From Paralichthys olivaceus (taxonomy: Eukaryota; Chordata; Actinopteri; Pleuronectiformes; Paralichthyidae), in the NCBI RefSeq assembly GCF_024713975.1, contig NC_091112.1, positions 9,842,001 to 9,906,000 of the forward strand: a stretch of DNA of 64,000 nucleotides, read 5' to 3'. The notes below the pieces were generated by a model. The model was not told the DNA's origin and made no database searches. It saw nothing but the letters and a program-made list of their open reading frames with translations. A program made the translations under genes and the position numbers. The number at the start of each line of letters is the position of its first letter. The first letter of the stretch is position 1. This document shows, piece after piece, positions 32,432-44,249 of this stretch.

Positions 32432-35400
32432 TCAGTAAGGGGAAAACAACACCGATGTGTGTGTTGAACAGATTGGTCCAGGGGCCGGATGCAGAAGAGC
32501 CTGGGAGAGAGGCTGACTCTGAAATAGGCCGGGGCTGGAGTTTGAAGCGGGCCGGAGGGGGAAGGGGCCCAGTGTTGCCATGGCGGCTGCGGTAGCTACA
32601 GAAAGTTGATGCTGTAGGAGAGTCGAGGCCAGAGGTTTGGTCAGGTCTTGTTTCTTCTGTAGAGCCAGTCGAATCTGAGGAGGAAATGGACACATGAAAC
32701 ACAATCAAGATTTTTATTCTGTGGAAAGTGAACAGTATGAAACCAGAGAGGGACAAGACGAGAAGGTGTCAGCAGCTACTTTACAAATAGCGTTAGAAGC
32801 TGTCCCAGTTATAAACATCTTAATCTTAATAAGACAGTTTCTGACATAGAAGTAAAACATTTCAGACGGAAGATTTTTCAACTCCTATCATATCTCTGAC
32901 TAGCTGTCTCATTGGCAGTAGGGAGTGGAGCTTCCTGGAAAGGGCTCTGGAGAATCACCTCTTGTACACAAACACACTGATGAGGAGGGAAAGTAAATCG
33001 AGCTTCAGCAGCGAACTTACCGCCTGGAAAGTCTGGTGCCGCTGGGTGGGAGTGTAAGGGCTGAATTTGGGCTTGGCCGGTTTACCTGCAGCTCTGTCCT
33101 TGTGTCTCCTGCTGCTGATGTGCTGGAGAGGGGAGACAGATGGACAGAGAAATGCTGCAATAGATAAACGCAGAGATGCAGACAGCACAGAAACAGAAAG
33201 AAAGCGACCATCACTTTTGTTTAGAAATTTGAATAATCAGCGAAGAGGGAATTAAGGGAAGCCTAATCAAAAGTTCCTACTTAGACGATTCAGGCAGAAT
33301 GTGGATAATTTGTTGGCGCAGACTTTGAGGTTCAAAATATTCATGGGAGGTGGGTTAGGAAATTTGACAAGCACAAGCAGATGGCTACAGCTAGTGCGGC
33401 ACACAATCAGCAGTGAACTGCTAAATATTCATGAGCACCTGGCCAAAGACAACGTTTAAACAGTCAGATATGAGGACCGACACTATGCATTCATATTGCC
33501 AACAGATGCTAATGCTATCATCACATTCAGACTAAGCTCAGTATCTTTGCACTCCATGATGAGCGATCTGTGAGTTTCACTTTTTGGCCGTGACAGGTGT
33601 GAGATGTTCACGCTGTGATTTGGAATAAATATGCATGGTCCTGAATTGCTGGTGGCTCTGCTGACGCATTTGACTGTCTCTCCTTTGTGAGCGACAATTC
33701 CGTGTGACAATTCATAGCTTCACATGCACAAGAGGCCCCAACCAGTGAGAGTGATGGGCCAGTTTCTTGTGTCACCTGCCCAGTGTTAGTGTGTTATTTA
33801 GTAAGTTAATTGTGTTCTTTGTTGCATTATGCTCATATACTGTATATGAACATGGATGATATGTTGTCACTCTCTCCCATTTTACAAAAAGTGACAAATA
33901 TTCCAAATTACAGATGCTGTCCTTTTGTGGTTTTGACATAATTTTGAACCAGAGCAGTAACGATTGGGGCATGGAGCCCCGGTCTGAAGTGCCTGTCAAT
34001 GTATGTCACAGCTGACAATCGTGACTTTTTGCAAACATAAACCTACATCAGTGTGATAAGAAGTACTTTATATGACAGAAAACATCTTTGTAAAAAATGT
34101 ATTTGAAATCTCCTATCGCCTTTTTATCTGGTCAATGCCCCATCTGCTAACATGGAGGTGGCAGGATATATTCCAGACAGCCTCTAAGGAGCAATCTAGA
34201 TGATTTGGTTTCACTCTTGTGGAGCAGCTATGTCATCCATCTTTATATCCAGTCAATGATTACGCACACAGACTCGGAGAAAAAAAAGATCAGACAAGTA
34301 CATAACTAGAAAAAGAAGAATGTTATCTGTCCCAAGCTCTATGAATACAATCTGCATCAAATAAGTTTTCACAAACACAAAACAAGCAAGATTAAAGACA
34401 TTTACTAAAAGGTGTAGCCCGTATATATCCTTGCATAATGAGCTTAGAAATCATAAAACAGACTGTCTTCAATCACACCTAAATTAAATAGAAAAGCGTT
34501 TCCGGCTGAGGGGGAATATCAAACCTGCCTGTTTTTATAGCTAATGGTAAATGTAAAAGTGGATTTGTGCACACAGAAGAATGGCTCAAAAATTACAGCT
34601 TGTAATTTAGGTTTGTACCAAACATCAACATCTTATGAATAAGGAACTGTGTGTGCAAGTTTGCAAAAGTAAAAAAAAATTAATGACTCCCAGAATGTTC
34701 ATGCAAAGGCTTTCTAAAGAACCACTGTTATATTCAGGCATATTCACATCTGTTCCAATACTGAATCATTTCAAATGTATGTCTGACATTTGGGCGCTCC
34801 TTCCACATGATATCCAAGACTGAGGACTCACTTAGTAACTTCAACTTAACAACTTCGCTTAGTATTGTCGTGTGTTACAATTACAGTGAGAAACATTCAT
34901 CTCTGTGTGAATCACTGTACCAACTAACTGACCTAAGCTTCGTTTTTCACTTGGCATTTTCATCAATGAACCTGTTTGAGCTGAGTCTCGGAGTTGACAT
35001 GCACATCGCAGATCTCACAGTGGAAAGTTTTGTTCTGGAGTCCGGTCGACGACTCCGGCGGCGCGGCCCACTTGGCTTTCACCCCCGCCCTGGGAAAGGA
35101 CTTGATGGCTCCATCGCCACTTCGAGCTTCGAGCATGGTCTTGTGCTTAGTGCCTGCAGGAGATATAAAGTCGCTTCGGCATCAGGATCAAACACAGTGC
35201 ATAGGGTAAACCTGACAACTGCAATGAGTTTCTCACCGCTGTTGTGGGCCTGCAGCTGCGAAGCGGAGTTGACAGCCACCTTGCAGAGGGAGCAGTACAG
35301 GAGACGAATAGCTTTCTCTTCTTCTGTCTCCTCCTCTGGGACAACCTCCGCATCCCCAACTCCCTGCGTCTCTGTCTCTGTCGTCCTCGGGCTGGGTGAC

Positions 35401-38400
35401 AGCGAGGATTCAGACGGTGGTTTCACAGTTTCAGTGGGGCCGCTGCTCGTTGGCGCAGCCTCGGAAGCAGGGTTTGGGGCTGGAGGTTCTGAGGAGTACA
35501 TTGAGACGTGTGAGAAACAAACAGAAAGAGAGAGGGAGAGGGAGTGGGAACAAACATTTTTCTATTTATCTTGTATTCTCTGAAATTCCTGAACTCTTGC
35601 ACCACTTTCAAGTCTTCCTCAGAGACAGAGATAAAAACTCACCAGGCTACAAGTGATTAGAAGCTCTAGCAACCTCTCTAATAACACTGATAATCAATGA
35701 TTTCCCATAGGATCTGTCTCCCAGCACTCAAACAGTTTTGTGTTGAAATGCTTTGGCTCTAATATGTATTTTTAAGCAGTTCCCTGGAGGAGCCAGTGCT
35801 GATTTGAGGATTCAGACTTTGCTAATAATAATGATTAGCGCTGCCTGGCTGAGTAAGTGTCTGTGAGTTACCATTGATTCCTCACTCTGAGAGGCAGAGC
35901 AGGCTGTTTGCTGAAGTAACCCTCAGAGGCCTCTCCTGCCGTCTCCTCCACTTGCCCTACACTAACTCCAAACTGGAAATGATCACTCTTTCTTTCCCTC
36001 ACACAAACAAACTCTTATATCAGCGGTGTCACACGCAATTCTTCTATCTTTTTTTCACTCTTTTGCTTGCAGCGAAATTTGTTATTTTCATTCCTTAACA
36101 CCCACACACATGCAAAAGTAGCATATCAGCACTGGCGCATGTATACGCGCTCATGTTGGAGAGCACTTGGCACTTTCACATTTATGCTGACATATTTCCA
36201 GGCACTAGTGTAGGTGACTGCTTACACACACACACAGATACACAAACACACTGCACAGCTTCCCAGAGATCACACATTCAAAGCAGTGTGTTTTTGATCA
36301 CAGGAGGCTACTGAATGAGGTGGGTAAATGTAGACATGAAGAAGAAGCAGAGGATAATGCTCAACCTTTAATCTCCTCACTGTGAAACCCAAAGCAGCAG
36401 GAGGTCTATCACATCAAAGAGTTAAAAGTCACGAGTGGGAAAAGAAGGTTTGGGTTGTACATTTAAATATCTAACTCTGTAATATATTTAATGTCTGCAT
36501 ACACACACACACTTGTGCAGTGCGTGTGTGTGTTTGTGTCTGCAGAGACACACACCTCTTGATGTTGTGTCAGAGCTGGAGGGCTGCGAGCAGGGCGACG
36601 GGAGGATTTGCGATGTGGTTTCCTTGGCGATTGGTTCAGAGGTCCTGATCTTTAAATCTGGGCCGTCAAGAGCTTTCAGCCTTTTCGCGTGTTTGGTGCC
36701 ACTATAATGGGAAGACGCCTGCACCTGTGCACAAGAGCAAGCAAGAGAGTATGAACTAACTGCATACACACAATTATTTTCTCATGGAAACTTGACGTTT
36801 TTATTTTAAATTAGAATACTTGTCTTGAATGATAAATATGCTTTGGTTTTAGAGGCTGATATTAATCCCATATTGGTTGACAGAGCAACCCACACAGAGC
36901 AACAAGTAAATTTTTATAATAATATTCCTGATGTAAGTGCAAGATACTGCTGTTTTTCATGTATTTTACCTGTCAACACTTTCCCAGACTTTCTTACTGG
37001 AAATAGAATGTGAATCGTTCTGCATTCAGCACAATGGAAAATATAACACCCTGCAAAGGTCAAATATTAGAGGTGTGCACATTTCACCCAGTGAATAAAG
37101 CAGGCGGCTCTAACCCCTCAGAACCAGCATGACAGGGCAGGGCTCCTCAGCTGTCATGCAAAAGGGTGTGTGTGAGAAATAAAATTAGCCCAGAAAGAAA
37201 AACAATTAAAGCGTTTCTTTTATGCACGACACCGCCCACCTCAGAGTTGAACTTCAGTCGACACACTCCACAGGAGCTTGTCTTCCTCTTCAGCTGCGAG
37301 GTAAGCCCGAAGCCGGGGCTGATCAGAGCTTTGTGGACATGATCCATCTGCAACAATGAGTCGTGAAAGTGATCACGTACGTTGTAAATGACACACTGTC
37401 TGCAAACAATGTGTTTAGAGAAGCACATAATTAAAATTCTCTTGGAGGTAAGAAGCAGCGGAATGAGGGAGTAGCTGATCTGGCACCCAGTCAGACATGA
37501 ACACAAACACATAGCTGGTGCAATACATGTATATACATGTACACACACACACAGTAACATTTACTAACATTCAATAAGGAGCGTTTCAAAAGGGACCTGG
37601 GGGCCTACATCGAACCAAACCAACCCAAACCCCCAAACTGCATAATTCCAATCTATAATTTAAATTATAAACAGTGCAGCCCCCCCCCCTCCAGGTACAT
37701 CATAAACACACATTTTGAGTCTCTAGTCTTCAACCAAACCTCTAAAATTATGGAGCAGAGAGTTAGTGGCATGGGGCCTCATTAGGGGGTTCCCGACTAT
37801 GGTGTCATATCAGATCATACAACATAAGGGGGTTGTCAAAACATTGTCAATGCTGTAGACTAATATAATCAACTGTTCTTGGGGCCCCCCGCTCAGCTCG
37901 GGGGTCTCGGCCAATTGCCTTTGACTACACTGTTGAAACACTCCAAGGCAGCAGAAAAACTGGACAAACACAAACCCATAAAAGGTACAAAAGAACACTC
38001 CATGGATCAGAACCACTTTGTTGTAGTGCAATATAGATTCTCACGGACAGCAGAGAAGTAGATGACGTCACATATGTTATTTGAACATGGTTAAAACTGT
38101 CCTGATCCTTCCTGCAGTTAAAAACCATCATTATTGGAATCCAGTCGGACCACAGTGTAGCAAACTTGATCACATCCTCTGCTCTCCATGGTGGATGAGA
38201 TACAAACTTTTTACAACCATCTTTAAAGTCTGGGGGGGTGGGGAGTGTTTACGCGCCCAGCCCTGTTCCGGGAAGACTCCACGACACCAACCCTGCAGAG
38301 GGTCTTTACCGTCAAACAGTTTTAGGTGGGGTCTTTAAACACTCCCTGCAAGATGTGATCAGTTCCTGTTACAATATAGATACAAGCTACACAGCTTTAT

Positions 38401-38543
38401 AGCCAAAGCTACGGATGTTTGATCTGGTGTAAGAATATTTGTGTTGTTGCGGATCAACTGCTTGTGTTTGTAGTGCTGAACATGAATTCTTTGCTTTTAA
38501 AAGTAAAACATGTAACGGAATCTCTCTCACTCTTCCTTTCTCG

Positions 38544-38596
<53 letters not shown>

Positions 38597-39698
38597 GCTC
38601 ATTTTCTTTGATCATCACTCGAGGCAGCTGCTCTGGAATGATTCTCAGCAGTCTCTTATCTCTCTCTGATTCCTTGCAGCTATTTGTGTGTATAAGACAA
38701 ACAAATGTAACAAAAAAACAGTTTCATGTGAAACGTGTAGAATACAAATTATGAAACAGAAATCATTCATGAGACATTTGTAACGACCATGACGTGTAAA
38801 TCTACTGTGAAACATTTATTAGACAGCAGTTATGATAATGTGAGTGTAGTTTTAAGTCCGAACGAGCAGGAGCATTTTAACTAAAAGCCTCTCGTCTCAG
38901 TCCCCTCCTCCCTCATCAGCCCCAGGCTCCTGTATCACCATCTGACCTTCCATCACACATTCCTGACTTCACCCCTCCATCTGCTCTCCTCCAAACCCTC
39001 TGCTGCTCCCTCCGTCTCCATGTGATCAAAGTCATCCCCCTGCCTCCCTGTACACTCACCCTCCTACCCCTCACTCCCACTCCACACTCTGGGATGGAGC
39101 AGCACCTGTGGCAAAGTCATTTTGACCCTTTTTTTTACACTGGCTATTCTTTCCTCTCACGAATATCACCTGCAGAAACGAACCCAGCTCTTTCTATCTG
39201 TACTTTCTGCTTATTGTCACATTAAAGCTATCAAGCTACTGTGGAATCATCTCGCAGTTTCATTTAAGGAGGCAGACACCCTCTCTACATTTAAGAGTAT
39301 GATTCAGTAAATGAAGGCGTGGCCTCTACCACACAGCTCCAATTACAATCGGCTTGTTCCCTCTAGACCTCCTCACACGTAGCAGTGATGGCCTGTCAGA
39401 CACTCTGCTCCGTGCAGAAAGTTATGACTGAAACATATGGGGGAAGTGAAGTGAAGTAAAACAGACTTTTTCCTGGAGCACATTCAAGAGCCCCAACATT
39501 TTTTATGATAAATGTTCCTGGATTTACACTGTGTCCCAGCATGACAGTTACGTGTGAATGCATGACGACAAGCCTCTAAAAATGGGTGGGTTATGATGAA
39601 TGAGCTGCTGCTTTTGGTTCTTTGTCATTTTAATTTGTACTCGCCTGGAAGCAAACACGTTTCATGTTTTCATTTTCAGGAAAAGAAGAACAAACAAA

Positions 39699-39738
<40 letters not shown>

Positions 39739-42730
39739 ATGATATTTTTGTTCATATTTAATGTATAATGTATGTCTGTCCATCCATCATATTCTTGTGA
39801 ACATGATATCTTAAATATATCTTTCTTTAAATTTGTGTCCAGCTGAACTCAAAGATGACTTGATTAGAATATTGGTGTTCAAAGGTCAAAGGTCAAGGTC
39901 ACTGTAACCTCATAAAAAGCGTTTTGCTTTGTGAACATGTTGTCTTAAGAAGGCCTCAAGAGAATCATTTCAAAGATGCATGAATTAACTGATTAGATTT
40001 GTGGGGTCAAAGGTTAAGGTCACTGTGGCCTCACATAACATGGTCTTGTCCTCCAACATGACAACAAGTCTGCCTTTTGGGAATTCCTTCAAATGTTGAC
40101 CAGTTGTCCTCAAAATATCTTATTGTCTATTTGTGGTGTCAGGCAGAGCGGGGGGGCCAGTGGAGAAAGTTTTAGAGAAATGAGGAGCGTAACGCTTCAG
40201 AAGCAAGAGAAGAATGTGAGAGGATGAGAAACAGGGAAGTTGACGGCAGGAGACAAAGTGGAAAATACAGAGAGAGGGCAGAAGAGGAGAGGGTAGAGAG
40301 GACATTAAGACCCCTGCCGATGTCTGATGTCTCTTCAGGTTTGAAGAGGATATACTCACACAGTCCTACACAAAAATAAATTTACTACACTCACTATTTT
40401 TTAGAATAATAACACAGGCAATATGCAGATACACTCTCCTCCTCTCAAACCCTCAATTTGTCTCTGTGTGTCTCTCTTACAAGAACACATCAGAGATTAG
40501 GGACGACACAAGAAAGCAAAGTAAAGATTGTGGAACAAAAAGAAAATTGTGGTTTTTGCTTCAGAGTGAGTCTTCAGCAAGACTCAGTGATGGTCTTATT
40601 AGTGGTTTTCAGCCTCTTCATGTCAGCAGCAAACAAACAGATCATTTTTTCTTGGCTGTGTGAGCCCAAAATAAATACACACACAAATGAAGTCTAAGAT
40701 ACTTATTTTCAGTGATGTGCATCTCACCATAGCAACAAGACATACTGTACATGTTTACTCCATCGATTTATGTCATTCCGCATATGATCACAATAGGAAT
40801 ATATTAAGACAAATAGCACAACTCCCCTGTAAACCTAAGTCAGCCTTCAGACTCTCCTGACACGTCAGCTCTCCTCTGGGCTTGCACAAGGCCAGCTCTG
40901 GCTCTCTCCACCTTCACCTCTCACAAACGCAGCAGCAGACAGCTCTATGAAAAGCTCTGTGTGAGGAATACCAAGGAATCAGATCTACCCCCCCAGGATG
41001 TGTGGAAATGTCACAGCTCTCTGCCTCAGTGGTGATATATTTGGAAAGATGTAGGCAGTGGGCTCATACATCTGTGTTTTTTTTTTAAATAACTCAAAGC
41101 AAGCAGTCGTCCACTATAAAGATTATGTTTGGGGGTTTTGTCCTTTCTTAAGTAGAGTATAGGTGAGATTGTGGTTGCCATGACTACCAGAGAGACTGGC
41201 AGTACTCACGTCAAAGAATCCAGGCAGCAGGTGGAAGGGGAGGAGGGGCTTTGGGTCAGGGGACGGCTGGGTCCTGCACAGCGTGGGACGGGCCAGCGGC
41301 GGCGAAATGCTTTGACACACATTACCTGAGACACGGCACAGCAGGGAGGAGACAGACAAATAAAAATAAGGAGAATTATCTCAGGAGGGGTGAGGTGATT
41401 CTTTAAGATGATGATTAAAAACTCCTGACCTCAAAGTGTCAGCGACCAAAATAATTAAAACTGTCAGAACAAAGCAGTTTTTTCTCTTTAGCTATAGGAC
41501 ACAAATTTATTGACTCCACTAAATTCTAAAATTACTAAAAGCCTAACTCTTCTAGAGCTGCAACCGTTAACTATTTCCAGAGTCTATTGAAAATGGAAAT
41601 AGTGACAGTTTATTAAAATAGTGTACCATTACATATTTTGGAAATGTTGCCTTAAATGATCAATAATCAAATATTGACTAATGATTAATTGACTAGTCAG
41701 TTCAGCTCCAGAAGTCAAAATGATCATCTGGTGCTCTCCTGAATGTGTCATTAATCTTTAATATAAAAACGTGTCACGTTTTGAGCCTTTAGAGATCTTT
41801 AGAGTAACACACACACAAGCAATTACCAGTTATACATAACTCACTTATTATATCCAAATTAAACTAAATTATATTATTTCCCTGCAGGCATCAATAAGGG
41901 AATCTATCTATATCTATCTGAACTCTAACACGCAAAACACGTTAGTCCACATGCACACGCAGCATCAAACCTTCACACAAACATGCAGATGATTGAATGT
42001 GGTCATTAAAGTAAAAGCTTATTTACTAGTGTGCATGTTTCTCTGAGCGTTTGATCCAGGATCAGTTCACATGTGTAATCAACATCACGGCAACACACCC
42101 ATCCGCTCTGACACTGTCTGATTACCTTTAACGAGCTGTGCGTGTGCGTGCGTGTGTGTGCGTGTGCGTGTGCGTGTGTGTGTGTAATGCTGTGTTTCAT
42201 GCATTTGCAAGAATTTAGACCTTAAATAAGATGATTTCTGTGATTTTACATATATATACATATGAAATAATGTGCATGTAAGAGTGTAATAAATAATAAG
42301 TATAACAGTTTGTTATAGTATTATCCTTATTATACCATCATATTATCGTGTTATTGTAATTCTTATCAGAACTTTTATCCTTTATTAAACAGGATGAAAT
42401 AATCACCTAGCCAACATTTTCATTTATAATAAAAACATAGGTATTTTCATTCACTTTGCTTAGTGAGTCTGTCTTCTTTTATATTCTCTACCATCATCTC
42501 TCCTGTTGTGACAGAATTCACAGTTATTTCTTTAAACATGTAGATCATACTTCAGAGCTGCAGTAGATAAATAAACCGCACAATCACTGTGTCTGTCTGT
42601 TCCACTGTGCAGGTGACTGACTTCACAAAGCTTCAACATAGCAACAAGTGACTCCGCTGCGTAAAACACACATACACACACTCCTCTGAAGATTAAAGCC
42701 ATAATGCATCGTTTACATACCGAAATACAT
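32432..42730 (-). CDS. znf385d: Zinc finger protein 385D, complete in 8 coding exons
   Basis: This is a nuclear zinc-finger protein of the ZNF385 family. Its fingers are of the U1/matrin type that binds structured RNA or DNA, and its role is poorly known. Minus-strand exons: 42721-42730, 41210-41325, 37240-37347, 36556-36724, 35237-35488, 34972-35153, 33021-33122 and 32432-32674, giving 393 residues (human 395). The first coding exon holds only ATG TAT TTC G and joins to GTAATGTGTGTCAA, giving MYFGNVCQSIS, like the human MYFGGTCQSP. Finger 1 is CGVCRLKFNSEVQASSHYSG plus TKHAKRLKAL, finger 2 YCSLCKVAVNSASQLQAHNS plus GTKHKTMLEA, finger 3 FHCEICDVHVNSETQLKQH plus ISSRRHKDRAAGK. The ending SVLFSPY fits the family. 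D is preferred over A and B from the fingers and from the sgo1/kat2b neighbourhood. Confidence 0.93.
38546..38595. repeat. (GT)25 microsatellite in znf385d
   Basis: A pure dinucleotide run in the 3.9-kb znf385d intron between 37348 and 41209. Confidence 0.97.
39122..39309 (+). mobile_element. LINE reverse-transcriptase C-terminal fragment
   Basis: A 62-codon frame ends LLWNHLAVSFKEADTLSTFK then SMIQ. It matches the W-N-x-L-P and S-x-x-x-F-K pattern at the end of L2/CR1-type LINE proteins. No other part of the element was recognised nearby. It lies in a znf385d intron in antisense orientation to the gene. Confidence 0.5.
39703..39735. repeat. (CA)n microsatellite in znf385d
   Basis: About 16 CA units follow a short CAAA-type tract. 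Confidence 0.95.
39770..40110 (+). mobile_element. Dispersed repeat with AGGTCA-type direct repeats
   Basis: GAACATGATATCTTAA, TCAAAGGTCAAAGGTCAAGG and TCACTGTAACCTCA occur, then a second unit GTCAAAGGTTAAGGTCACTG ending CCTCACATAACATGG. The order matches the copy at 21660-21960. It is noncoding and lies in a znf385d intron. Confidence 0.65.
41553..41715. mobile_element. hAT-like MITE remnant
   Basis: The left end is TAGAGCTGCAACCGTTAACT and the right end is GTCAGTTCAGCTCCAG, an imperfect inverted repeat of the CAGAGCTGCAAC type. The interior AATCAAATATTGACTAATGA and TTAATTGACTAGTC matches a known style of fish MITE. I place it with hAT elements from memory only. Confidence 0.45.
42137..42185. 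repeat. Compound (GT/GCGT)n microsatellite
   Basis: TG repeats interrupted by GC steps lie in the first coding intron of znf385d. Confidence 0.95.
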
Positions 42731-43000
42731 GTCGCCACCGAGCTGTAATCCGGTCGTTCAGTGTTTGATAAAAGTGTGTGTCATGTTCCAGGCGGAGATG
42801 AGGCTGCGCGTCTTCTCCTCCACACTCCGTCTCTCCCCTCCTGCATCGCCGTTGCTGCTCCTTCCCATCTGGATCCACCACTCCTCCTCCTCCTCCTCCT
42901 TCTCCTCCTCCTCCTCCCCTTCATCTCTTCACGACTCTTGCACCAGTCTACCCCTGCATCTCACATCTCCCAGAAATCTGTTTTTAATTCAGCAAAATAG
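42731..43000 (-). promoter_or_regulatory. znf385d: znf385d 5' UTR with GGA-rich tract
   Basis: Upstream of the short first coding exon the minus strand holds a (GGA)n tract (plus-strand CTCCTCCTC at about 42882-42920). The open frame upstream of ATG 42730 closes at an in-frame TGA, so this ATG decides the start. Two out-of-frame upstream ATGs lie in the same stretch. The exact TSS is not visible. Confidence 0.4.
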
Positions 43001-43765
43001 ACGGAAATTAACTTAATGAGTGCAGCACCCGCCCTGGATGAGTGTAACCCTCCGTGCCATCACAAACACTGCACTAAGAAGCACTTTCAGATTTTATACA
43101 GACTTAAGCAGTGTGTAACTCAGTATATATAAAAAACTACATAAGAGAAACGAGGATATCTCATCTTTATTGAAAATAACTAATCCTGCACCTGTAAGAG
43201 GATGAGGGGAAATCCTTCTGCTTGTCACAGGGGGGGTTTCTTCACGTCTCCAGGCTCTGTTGTCTTTTTTTGATTTATTTGAGAGAGCTCTGTGTTCTTC
43301 GTATTTGCCTCTGGAAATGGTTTCCATCCTCAGTCCTTTTCCTCTTTGGCCCATGGTATTTTTAGATGCATCCCGGAGCTTTCACTGGGCAGTGAGCAGA
43401 GGACACACTGCAGACAGCTGAAAAACAGACCAGCTGAAAACATCCCGGACTGCATGCAGACACACATGCAGGTTCTATATGCTTCTATGCAGGGTTGTGC
43501 ATATGCATTCACTCACTAAGACTCAAACATGTGCTCAGATTTGACTTGCACACACACACGCATCCTCTGAGAGTTGGTTTACTGTATTTCTTGGCAGAGT
43601 GACCTTGCTTCAACTTTCTTGTCCTCAAGCCCAACCCCCCCCCCCATGTCAGGAAAGTGGACAACAACATGTGTTTTCCCACAGTACAGAACTCCAAGGA
43701 GACTTAGCTCAGGAAGACTGTCCACTCAACAACTGTTGAACTAAAAAAACCGGGCAAACACACTG

Positions 43766-43881
<116 letters not shown>

Positions 43882-44155
43882 CTTGCATTTGAACAAACAA
43901 GCCTGTTCATTAGTGATGCCCATGAATTCAGAACATATTTTTGATTAGTGAGCAGCACACAGACCTCACTACAAGGACTCATGCAAGATGAAGTGAAATG
44001 AAGTGATACAAAGCCTGGCTGGCGGTTAGGCTCCACTCAGGGTCAATCAGGGAAATGATTTAGTGGAACAAAAGAGTATGTGAAGTGCAAACCTATGTAC
44101 GACACACTCAAGGAACATCTCCTGGCCGAGCCGCCCTATCTGGACTCACACGTGT

Positions 44156-44158
<3 letters not shown>

Positions 44159-44247
<89 letters not shown>
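44159..44247. repeat. (CA)45 microsatellite
   Basis: An uninterrupted CA run of about 89 bases, 281 bases after the TG run and complementary to it. Confidence 0.97.

Positions 44248-44249
<2 letters not shown>

Noticed and set aside
34635-34823. LINE protein fragment (WALLPHDIQ)
   Set aside because: Only a short W-x-L-P-like match without the flanking pattern seen at 39122-39309, so not supported.
34807-35583. 258-codon plus-strand open frame
   Set aside because: It lies antisense over two znf385d exons with correct splice sites on the minus strand. The plus-strand protein is low-complexity and resembles nothing.
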